A program made the translations under genes and the position numbers. This document shows, piece after piece, positions 55,178 to 64,000 of a DNA stretch of 64,000 bases. The notes under the pieces were generated by a model. That model was not told the DNA's origin. It saw nothing but the letters and a program-made list of their open reading frames with translations, and ran no database searches. Location: assembly GCA_963971305.1 (NCBI GenBank), contig CAXARO010001749.1, positions 62,001-126,000 on the forward strand, given 5' to 3'. The stretch's first letter is position 1. Each line of letters opens with the position of its first letter. This DNA is from Arcuatula senhousia. Its lineage: Eukaryota; Mollusca; Bivalvia; Mytilida; Mytilidae.

Positions 55178-55813
55178 TTGCCTTTTTATACTTATGTCAT
55201 TTTTGAGCATTACAGCGGTCAAGTGTGACGGTTTTGTGTGATGATGCATCATCAAATCAAGTGTTTGACGTGTTGTGTTGGATTTAAAATCGACATACTT
55301 GATTTTTTTACATCAGTCGATGGATGCTTGTTAGTTAGCTGTCAGTAACTTCGAGTGTTCTCAAGAGAGTATCTTTACATCCCGTTAATTACCTGTTGTC
55401 CTTTTGTCTCAGATACTCTCTTGTTGAATTGAACTTCTATCGATTTGATTTTTACTGTGTGTTAGTTTGTGCTTTGTTATTGATTATCATTAGGGGGAAG
55501 GTTGGCGCCAAAAAACTAGTTTCACCCCGCCACATTTTAATGTGCCTGTCCTAAGCCAGGAATCTTTATCAAAGCTTATGTTTGTATTTAGTCGAATTTT
55601 TGTTAATTGTTTTTTTGTCAAGAAGAGGGTCTTTCAATGCACTTTGGGATTGGGCTTGAATCATATGTATTTTATTTTCAATCCAGGGGCCAATTGAAAA
55701 ACAGCGAGCAGCGACCGCTGGTCACATTGAAGGCTGCTGGCTGTTTTCCATTGTGGATATTTAAAATATACGTTTATAATGTAGGTTGTGTTGCGTACAC
55801 TTATTCCACATCT
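55178..55813 (+). repeat. 3' tail of the Penelope-like element
   Basis: Directly follows the reverse-transcriptase fragment. Blocks: GTGTTGTGTTGGATTTAAAA, ACTGTGTGTTAGTTTGTGC, GGTTGGCGCCAAAAAACTAG, CACATTTTAATGTGCCTGTC, CAGCGAGCAGCGACCGCTGG, GTGTTGCGTACACTTATTCC. The same tail alone, inverted, is at 11219-11860, and weak traces are at about 50540-50740 and 61370-61400. This links an otherwise anonymous repeat to its parent element. Confidence 0.65.
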
Positions 55814-55861
55814 CATTTTCTTCTTTTCTTGCCAAAAATGTCTGACAAGGAGCAAAGAGGC

Positions 55862-56075
55862 AATCGAGCTTCAAAAGTCTGAAAGAGCAACAACTGAACT
55901 GGTAAACAAGAAGAAACGCAAAACACAAAATTAACCGAACAGAAATCAACAACAGGAACTCAAGTCATAACAAGAGTGAACTCCGGTGCTCCAGGAGAGT
56001 AAGCAGTTCCTGCCTGCTATAGCAAGCCTGTCGTGTTGCTAATATTCAATTCAGTGTGTCAAATCTGGCAATGAA
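55862..56075 (+). repeat. Third, diverged and partial copy of the about 410-bp repeat
   Basis: Shares CAAAAGTC, CTGGTAAACA, AATCAACAAC, AACAAGAGTGAACTC, GGTGCTCC, GAGTAAGCAGTTCCTGC and GTGTCAAATC, in that order, with 1717-2129 and 9855-10259. The right part is missing. Confidence 0.65.
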
Positions 56076-56455
56076 TCTATTTGGAGTGGCCTAAAGTCAA
56101 TTTTAACACTGTCTTATAAATTGACAGTTAACATTTAACAAATTATATTAAGACTATCTCTACTCTTGTCATTTTCAAAAACAGCAATCTTGATTTAACA
56201 AAATCAATATAAAAAAAATTAAAAACAGACAATATAGCTTTATAAAATTATAACAGTAAGATTACTACAATTACCATTTAAACAAATTTATAGCATAGAG
56301 CATGCTTTGACTACAAAACACACACAAAATTAAATCCAAAGTGTATTGTTAGATTTTCTGCATCCTAAAAAATTGATACACACAAAAATTAATGAATCAA
56401 GAGATTTACGCCATAAAAATGCAAATTGAGCATAGTAATTGAAATGCCATTTTTA

Positions 56456-57973
56456 GCTCACCTGGACCGAAGGTCCATGTGAGCTATTGCCATCACTTGG
56501 CGTCCGTCTCTGTCGTCCGTCGTCATTAACATTTTTCAAACGTTAACTCCTCTAACACCATAAGTCCAATGGCTTTTCAATTTGGCACAGTTGTTAATTA
56601 GCATAGGTAGTATAAAACTAGCGTGGGGATTTTTGATTCGTTTAAAAACATGGCCGCCATGGCTAAAAATAGAACATAGGGGTAAATTGCGTTTTTTTGC
56701 AAATAACTCAAAAACGGTAACAGATATCAAAATTCTGGCATAGGGTAAAAGTAATCAACACCTCAAGATCTACCTGCCCAGAAATTTTGAAGAAGATCCA
56801 ACAATCGATGTAGGAGTTATTGCCCTTTTTCTGGATTTTTTCAAAATTTTGCACTTATTTAGCCCTATATCTTGAAAACTATACAAGATATTTTAAAAAT
56901 TCAAATTGTAAATGATTAGGCACATCAAGATCTACATTTCATGTAATTAGGTCAAAGCTGTAGAACCATTTCTTTTAGGAGTTATGGCCCTTAAAGCGTC
57001 AAATTTTACCATTTTTCATTACTTTTACCCTGAATTTCAAAGATTAACTTGTCTGACACCATACATCCAACTTCAACCAAACTTGACACAGTTGTTTAAT
57101 AGCATTTATGCTACAATTCTATCGTTGGGATTTTTGATTCGTCAAAAAATATGGCCTCCATGGCTTAAAATAGAACATAGGGGTCAAATTACAGTTTTTT
57201 GCAAATAACTCAAAAATGGATATCAAAATTCTGATGGTAGACAAAAGTGATTAGCATCTCAAGATCTACCTGCTCTGAAATTTTCAAGAAGATCCAACAA
57301 ACGACATAGGAGTTATTGCCCTTTTTCTGGATTTTTTTCAAAATTTTTCACTTATTTAGCCCTATATCTTGAAAACTATACAAGATATTTCAAAAATTCA
57401 AATTGCATATGATTAAGCACATCAAGATCTACAATTCATGTAATTAGGTCAAAGCTGTAGAACCATTTCTTTTAGGAGTTATGGCCCTTAAAGCGTCAAT
57501 ATTTACCATTGTTCATTACTTTTCCCCTGACTTGTCTGAAACGGTAAGACCAACTGCATCTTAACATGGCACACTGTTTGATAGCTTATATGCTATAACT
57601 CTATCGTTCAGATTTTTGATTCGTAAAAAAAACAGGGCCACCATGGCTAAAAATAGAACATAGGGGCAAATTTCATTTTTTTGCTGATAACTTAAAACTG
57701 GTTTCAGATATCAAAATTGAGCAAGAATCAAAAGTGATCAGCATATTAAGATCTACCTGTCCTGAAATTTCAGAAAAGATCTGACTGCTGATGTGGGAGT
57801 TATTGTTCTTTTTCCTAATTTTTGTCAAATTTGCACTTATTAAGCCCAATATCTTGAAAACTAACCAAGATATTTCATAAATTTAAATCGCATATGGTTA
57901 AGCACAATAATATCTACAAATATATGTATCTGTGTAGTTCAGGTGAGCGATTCAGGCTCTTGGGAGCCTCTTG
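56456..57973 (+). mobile_element. Family A element, copy 3
   Basis: GCTCACCTGGACC-GAA-GGTCCATGTGAGC after a T-run, CATCACTTGGCGTCCGTC, three units of about 500 bp (each with ACATGGCCGCCATGGCTAAA or close), then CAGGTGAGCGATTC and hairpin AGGCTC-TTGG-GAGCCT (57954-57969). The core matches copy 2, not copy 1. Short frames inside are by-products. Confidence 0.82.
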
Positions 57974-58013
57974 TCTTAATTGCCTCTATATTTAATTTTT
58001 TTTTATTTTTCAG

Positions 58014-58135
58014 AGCCAACCAAGTGGCTGTCATATCTAGGTATTAAGATCAGGAGTGTTGAACATGATCATCTACTTCAACAAAATGTGCTACCTGACA
58101 ATTCAAGAAGAAGAGTGTGACAGATAAATGAACAG
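58014..58135 (+). other. Exon-like island
   Basis: Acceptor TTTTATTTTTCAG at 58001-58013 and donor GTAACT at 58136. One frame is open for 34 codons (EPTKWLSYLGIKIRSVEHDH) then TGA; the other two stop sooner. It is immediately downstream of family A copy 3. It may be a non-coding exon of a transcript that also uses 60643 and 63077. Confidence 0.3.
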
Positions 58136-58639
58136 GTAACTACAGCCATGACAGCAGGGTGAAAGCATGGTTTCATTATTATTTGTTGGGTGTCAATTTT
58201 CATTGTCATGGGTGACCTTGAACCACGAAATTCGATACCCCAAGAAAAGGACATTTGATATTGATCTGTTTGTTGCAGATTTCAGAACTACAAATTTAAG
58301 TATCCACTTGCTGATAATTTGTTATCAAACCATGAAAATCAAAGAATCTACACACATTATTTGCTGTTAATCCATGTGCAAAAGGTGACAATACTTCCTG
58401 TTAATCTAACACTTAGGTTATTACACTTTTTTGAAAATAGATGCAAATTTCTATCAAACAGTTAAATAAGCAACAATATAATGCAGAGCCTTGATATTTA
58501 TAATTAAGCTTTTATTTTTTACAAGAAAATATCAGGTAGGAGCACTGATAACTGTGACATCATGCGATGAAATGTGGGGTAATTTATGACGTCATGTGAC
58601 GTTATTGTACTGAAAACTTGTTAAATGTGATTATTTTTA
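58136..58639. other. Intergenic or intronic sequence with a MITE fragment
   Basis: 58166-58250 resembles one end of the MITE at 34315-34516 (GGTTTCATTATTATTTGTTG, GGGTGTCAATTTTCA). Otherwise AT-rich with no gene. Confidence 0.35.
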
Positions 58640-60449
58640 TCTCACCTGGCCAAAGCCATGTGAGCTATCGCCATCACTTGGCATCCGTCATCGTCGTTAA
58701 CTTTTCTTAAAACTTCTTTTCCTCTGAAACGGCTGCACATATTCAAACCAAATTTGGTCTGGTGATACTTTAGGGTATCCCTCCACAGAACTGATGTGGG
58801 GATTTTTGATTCTTCGAAAAACATGGCCACCGTTGCTAAAAATAGACCAGGGGGTAAGACTACTGTTTTTGGCTTGTAAATCAAAAAGTATAAGAGATAG
58901 ATGAAATCTGATGCCACCCTACTGCTTCAGCATCAAAAGTTCTAGAAAAGTCTCCATTTGGTCCAAGTTGTTAGATGACCCCTTATAGGGGTTACAGCCC
59001 CTTAAAGGTGAAAAATAGCCTTTTTATACGACCGCAAAAAATTTGCAGACGTATAATGGTATGATGCTGTCGTTGTTGTCGTCGTCGTCGTCGTTTTTAG
59101 CCACTAGAGGAAGGATCCTATAGTATTTGGGGTTGGTGGCCCCTACCGCTTCAGAAAAAAGGGCCAAAAGGGGCTAATACGGGTGTATTGACAAAACTGT
59201 TGTAGAATGTGTATTATTCATTTGATTTTGATTTTGGTTTTGATGTATATTGAACCATTACATTGCTACAGGGGGCCAAAGACGGGCCACACCCAAAAAA
59301 TCAACTTTTTTATTTGTGGTCCGATTTTCAAAATCTTTTTTTCATTGGAATCCTTGTAAAAATCTCTGCCTGCATTTTTCAATCAGATTTGAAATATCTC
59401 TTACTGTTTTTGAGATATAAGGGGTCGAAGGGGCAAAAAATGCCATTTTTAAAAGTTGGTCAAGGCAAATGGTTTTACACAAGAAATTTAGCTATAGTGG
59501 GCCAGCCAATTGTTATGAAGTTTAAATATGATGATTATATACACTGAAGGAAGCTTTTTATTGCATTTTTTGGTCCTAACCTTTTTCTAAAAAAGGGCCA
59601 AAAGGGGCTTAATCGTGTCAAAAATGTCAATGAATATAGAAATAATTTTTTTTTCTATTAAATGTTATTGTAAATATATATGTGTCAAATATGCATTTTA
59701 AAGTCCACCATAGGTTGCATGTGTAAAAAAAGCTTTGTAAGTCCACCATGGGCTGCATGTGACCAAAGCAATAGACTATCCATATTGGGCCTCCAATGTA
59801 CAGGGTTCAACTTGTTGGGGTCGTATCATGCTGCGCTTGGCATAGCTTTTTATTCCTGTTTTTGCCCTATAGTATGAAAACTATTGCAGATTGAGAAAAG
59901 CTGTTGCTTGCTTAAATGTTCAGCTCATTTAGCTCTACAAAAGTCTCCATTGGATCGAAGTTGTCAGATGACCCCTTATAGGAGTAACGACGCCTTAAAT
60001 AACAATTTTTGTTATGTTTTTGGCCTATGGAATGAAAACTGTAGCAGATAGAGAGAAGCTGTTGCTTGCTTAAGGGTTCAGCTCGTTTAGCTCTACAAAA
60101 GTCTCCATAGGATGGAAGTCATCTGATGACCCCTTATTGGGGTTATGGCCCCTAAAATAATGTTTTTCATGTTTGGGGCCTACAGAATGAAACTATAGTA
60201 GATAGAGAAAAGCTGTTGCTTGCTTAAACATTCAGCTCATTTAGCTCTACAAAAGTCTTCATAGGGTTGAAGTTTTCAGATGACTAAATTAATGTTTTTT
60301 CATGATTTGGGCTTACAGAATGAAATCTATAGTTGATAGAGAAAAGTTATTGCTTGCTTAAATGTTCAGCTCATTTAGCACTACAAAAGTCTTTTTAGGG
60401 TCGACATCAAGACCAGGTGAGCAATTCAGGCTTCTGGGAGCCTCTTGTT
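58640..60449 (+). mobile_element. Family A element, copy 4, interrupted by family B
   Basis: CTCACCTGGCC-AAA-GCCATGTGAG after a T-run; 157-bp-type core units as in copy 1 before and after the insertion at 59025-59853; 3' end CCAGGTGAGCAATTC and hairpin AGGCTT-CTGG-GAGCCT (60428-60443). Confidence 0.82.
59025..59853 (+). mobile_element. Family B element, copy 3, nested in family A
   Basis: TATACGACCGCAAAAAATTT then GCAGACGTATAATG, one and a half core units, GGGGTCGTATCATG and hairpin GCTGCGC-TTG-GCATAGC, then TTTTTAT. Comparing the flanks with family A copy 1 (28490-28515) shows insertion into a T-tract without an obvious target duplication. Confidence 0.8.
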
Positions 60450-60464
60450 TAATTACCGATAAAA

Positions 60465-60565
60465 AGAATATTATATACTTTCCTTTTTGATACTTTCTAC
60501 ATGTAGACTCATTTCAGGCTCACCTAGATATAGATAGTATCAAAAAGGAAAGTACATAATATTCT
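60465..60565. repeat. Strong hairpin with 30-bp arms
   Basis: 60465-60494 and 60536-60565 are inverted copies with a single mismatch; the core arm reads TACTTTCCTTTTTGATACT. The 41-base loop contains CTACATGTAG. It starts 16 bases after family A copy 4. A folded RNA or a tiny foldback element are both possible. Confidence 0.75.
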
Positions 60566-60837
60566 CTATAAATGGCAGGGCCTTAACTATGTTATGAGCA
60601 TACTCTTCTTTTAATTGGTTCTGTCTTCAATTATATTTTCAGATTATTGGTATGTTCAAACTGGTAGTGGCAGAGTTTCTGGTGAATTTAAAAACAAAGG
60701 CAAAGTTTTGGGAAAGTTGAGTCTCTAATTACTGTGAGCTGGCTATTATGAATTTGTGTGAACATGTAGCAACTAATGAAAAATGTAATCTTATGTTTCT
60801 TAGTACTTAATTATGTAATTATGTAGGAAAGTAGATG
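60566..60837. other. Unassigned; exon-like start at 60643
   Basis: TTATATTTTCAG at 60631-60642 leads into 25 open codons (IIGMFKLVVAEFLVNLKTKA) before TGA, with no clear donor. No gene is supported. Confidence 0.25.
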
Positions 60838-61044
60838 CCGTATAGTGGGTTATTTTCGTGGTGGTTTCATTTTCGCGGATTGAAAGTAATCGCGAAAATA
60901 AATCCCAGGAAATTATCTACTTAATGCAGTTGATATACAAACAAATTCACAAACTGGAAAATAAAACCCACAAAATTTTACACATACATTATGACATCAA
61001 AACCGCCAAAAAAATTATTCCCGCAAAAATAACCCGCTATATGG
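60838..61044. mobile_element. MITE with CCGTATAGTGGGTTATTTT ends
   Basis: The left CCGTATAGTGGGTTATTTTC is matched inverted, imperfectly, by AAAAATAACCCGCTATATGG at the right. 207 bp, AT-rich, non-coding. The ends recall those of the element at 40302 (CCGTATTTT) only in their first bases. Confidence 0.6.
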
Positions 61045-62844
61045 TACATGAATAACACAAAATAGAATGAAAAGATGAAACTGCAATATTGGCAATATTG
61101 CAGCAATGATAAAAATATCTTAAGTTTTATTGCAAATATCCTAATACTTTGTTTCTTCAAAGAGAATCTGTAGCTATAGTATAAAAAGGTGGAATGGTGA
61201 ATGTTTTGGGATGGCACTGATGTAGAAAAAATTTCTTTACTGATAAGTCTTGATGTTAATTTTGATATACAGTATGTGACACCAGTTGAAAAGTTGTATA
61301 TTGTAGTAAAATATCCAACTTATGATATTCTATGCCTAAATAATGTGTAGGCATAATAGACAATAATTAGATGTGGAATAAATTTATGCAACACAACCTA
61401 TATGGACCAAGATCCCAAATTGAAGGCCCAATGAGGGAGAGAGAAATATAGTCCATAAAATCATGTTATTTCTTCCGCATATTTGATACTAGTACAAACT
61501 CAACATTAGACCAAATGACAAAAGGATATTTGTTTTGGAATGCTGAATTACTGTGGAAGCTAAAACTTTGAATGGATTATGCACAAGTGAAAAGAGAAGC
61601 CTAAAATTTTGACTTTATTTCAAGATGCAGATTTTGGGTTTATTTCCTGCCCAGATCACCAATACCTCCTAGTTTTTCGGGATTTGCTTAATTACGGAAA
61701 ATCTAATCACACAACCCCACCCGATATTGAAACTGTAAAGAGAAAAGTTATAAGCTATGACACATGTACAGAATATTTATAGAAATAAATCTACAAGCAA
61801 TAATGTTAGTGTTATCGGCAATGGAAAATCAATTAGGCCAGTTGAGGCATATAATTAAGCGACAATTTAAAATGTACAATGGAAGAAAGCCTATATATTT
61901 TTTTACTTTCTACAACCATTTGTCCCTCCATCCATCCATCCATTCATTCATTCATTCATTCATCCATCCATCCATCCATCTATCCGTCCATCCATCAACA
62001 ATTTTTTGTGATATCTAAAACTTAAAAAACTATATGGAACACAGATTTGAAATTTTACACTGCTATCAAAATTTACATAAAAATGTGTTGAATGGTTTTG
62101 ATTATACATAGAAATTGGGGGCTCTTCAAGGTTTTTGTCTCGACAGCCAGACACAGATATAACTTTCTGTTGGCAGCATTTAAAACTGTTTTGTAAGATT
62201 TGTGGGAAAATGAATCACTTGAAAAGTAAAATAGCTAGGCGTCTGATAAATGGTTTATAGACAGTTCTGGTGGTCTATGCAACTGCCAACATGCTGTGTG
62301 ACCCTGACCTCCAGACCGAAAACTTCTTTATGAGACATGTGGAAATATGAATTTCTTAAAAGTTATGATAGCTAGGCATCTGATATTTGATAGACAGACA
62401 GTTCAGGTGGTCTTCACAACTTTCACCAAGCTGTGTGACCCTGGTCTAATTTTTACGCTTCAGTGACTTTTCCAGGCTCAATTACTTAAAAAAAAAGTAT
62501 AATAGGTAGGCATCTGGACCTTGTTTTACTAAGGGTCAAAAGTCAAAATTTTGGTCATAACTCTTCAATATTCTATATAATTTATGACTGATCGTTGGTC
62601 GTAAGTTCTGTACTAAAACAGGGCCCTGATGTTAAGGATATTGATGAATGAAATAAGGGTTTCTGAGTCGGTAACCATGTAATCTGACTTTGATCTCATT
62701 TCTCTACTAAACAACTGTTAATATTGTTTTTTTGTGTGTTTTATGTTAAGTCTGTTAATATCTAGAATCATTTTGGTTGATCCGCAGGAAAATGTTAATA
62801 ACTTATGAATAAATTGTTGAATAACTTTGTATTCTGATAGTGCC
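61045..62844. other. No gene recognised
   Basis: AT-rich with small unrelated open frames. It includes a microsatellite at 61926-61998 and a short trace of the Penelope-like tail at about 61370-61400. Confidence 0.35.
61926..61998 (+). repeat. CCAT/TTCA microsatellite
   Basis: Runs of CCAT, then TTCA, then CCAT again with a few variant units (CTAT, CCGT). Confidence 0.9.
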
Positions 62845-62998
62845 AGCAAGCGAGTCATATGGAAATTTTCTCAGCCAACTATGTGGTATTTTGTATACAG
62901 CATCAGGGTGCTATCCTATAAAATAGAATTCGATTTCAGGTCTGTTGTTCAACACTTCCTGTTAAAAGAAATCTGACCATTTTTGTTGTGACTTTTTA
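62845..62998 (+). repeat. Family E fragment
   Basis: CATATGGAAATTTTCTCAGC, TTTTGTATACAGCATCAGGG, TTCGATTTCAGGTCTGTTG, CACTTCCTGTTAAAAGAAAT and a CATTTTTGT...GACTTTTTA end follow the family E order. Confidence 0.6.
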
Positions 62999-63076
62999 TC
63001 TGAAAAATGATGTTTCTGCCATAAATATATAGGTGTATTTATACATACTATATGTGAGGTGTATTTATATTTACAG

Positions 63077-63168
63077 GTTTACTTACAAGACATCAAAATA
63101 GCTATGAAGAGTTGAAGACCGATGATACACCAGTAATACGAAAAGACAATGTGCATGAAGAAGATTGA
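63077..63168 (+). CDS. Terminal coding exon of an unidentified gene
   Basis: Acceptor TTTATATTTACAG ends at 63076. With two bases completing a split codon, one frame reads LLTRHQNSYEELKTDDTPVI then RKDNVHEED and stops at TGA 63166-63168; the other frames stop early. A poly(A) signal follows 112 bases later. The acidic C-terminal tail gives no family clue. The matching upstream exon must end after the first base of a codon; none of the islands in the window clearly does, so the partner exon is unknown. Confidence 0.4.
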
Positions 63169-63280
63169 TTTTCCTGTGTATATAATTCTGTATGTTTTGT
63201 CAGCCATTTTCTTTTTGTCATGTATATTTTTTGCATTTTAATGTGAATTTATACTGATAATTTTTGAAATTTTACTTTGG

Positions 63281-63286
63281 AATAAA
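63281..63286 (+). terminator. Poly(A) signal AATAAA
   Basis: AATAAA 112 bases after the stop of the terminal exon, a normal distance for a short 3' UTR. Confidence 0.5.
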
Positions 63287-64000
63287 CAGTAATAATGATT
63301 TTGATTTATTGAACCATAAACTGAACTTTACATTGAATAGTCCATGAAGCAAATATTGTCATGAAACATTAAGTACATGAAGTCCTCCAACGGCAAAGTC
63401 TATTTTACGTGTATTCTGAAAGGTGTTTGACAATGATTATAGTTTATTGAAGATGAAATATTCCTCCTTTACTGAAATGAACATTTTTTGTTCTATCCTA
63501 AATATTTATTATCTTTACCTAACTATTCACAAAAACATTTAACAAAAATATTTCATGCCCCATCTTTGAAAGTAGAAAGGTAGGCCTATATTGATTTTAT
63601 CCTTAAAAAAATAGATTTAACTCTCAGGTGAAATTATTTTGTTTGTTTTACCATGGGCATAATGTCTTTTTGATTAATGTTACATTTTGTAGCTTTACAT
63701 GAGCTAGGTATTGTATTATTTTCAACATCACTTTAGTTTTAACATCACTAACTTACAAGTATCATAAATTGTACTATTTCATTTTACCTGTACTTGCTAA
63801 AAAATCTGCATGCAATTTAATCACACTTTGCAATGCATTTATCAAATAGATGTAACTGTTAACATTTTTGGTCTATTAAATAATAAACTAAATTTTCATG
63901 GTGTACAGTAAATAATTTGAAATGGATAGGTCTAGTTTATAAAACCCAATGAAAGTTTACATAGTGCATGTTATGAGAAAATGATTTTAATTTTCTTGCC
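63287..64000. other. No gene recognised
   Basis: AT-rich sequence after the poly(A) signal, without frames, repeats or splice signals that I can place. Confidence 0.4.

Overview
The window looks like nuclear DNA of a bivalve mollusc, most likely a mussel. It is AT-rich and intron-rich. Host exons are few and small, each bounded by a polypyrimidine tract plus AG and by a GT donor. Most of the sequence is layered transposable elements, including the repeat families that crowd mussel genomes.

Host content is sparse. At the left edge, three exons (331-486, 1514-1656, 3921-4232) encode the C-terminal part of a protein with a Schlafen-type AlbA_2 domain, a long charged coiled coil and a C-terminal CaaX box. 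A separate exon at 52065-52310 encodes the C-terminal end of a tyrosine-recombinase-like protein. A last coding exon with a poly(A) signal lies at 63077-63168. Several other exon-like islands have good splice sites but no long frame.

Retroelements, left to right: a broken BEL/Pao gag-protease (8985-10505); a long open Ty3/gypsy gag-pol that lost its integrase where it joins another repeat (14975-19678, minus), with a likely single LTR at 20135-20384; a head-to-head pair of an SGNH-esterase fragment (minus) and a PHD-finger fragment (plus) at 21.1-22.6 kb; and the end of a Penelope-like reverse transcriptase with its tail at 54881-55813.

The centrepiece is an element at 40302-51382 with perfect 30-bp terminal inverted repeats. 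Nested in it is a near-intact Helentron-type rolling-circle transposon (41011-50942). The Helentron has a 5' palindrome, thirteen tandem copies of a 168-bp unit, a Rep-helicase-endonuclease reading frame broken by one in-frame stop, and a 3' hairpin. Its two ends plus one 168-bp unit recur as a short non-autonomous element at 25277-27107.

Three further abundant families (called A, B and D here) share no obvious sequence with it but have the same plan: a T-run, a 5' palindrome, a 10-bp arm repeated inverted near the 3' end, then a hairpin. This suggests that most repeat mass in the window is moved by related rolling-circle machinery. Several copies are nested (B inside a foldback inside C; B inside A), and these nests show the empty target sites. 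Other short elements with inverted ends fill the introns.
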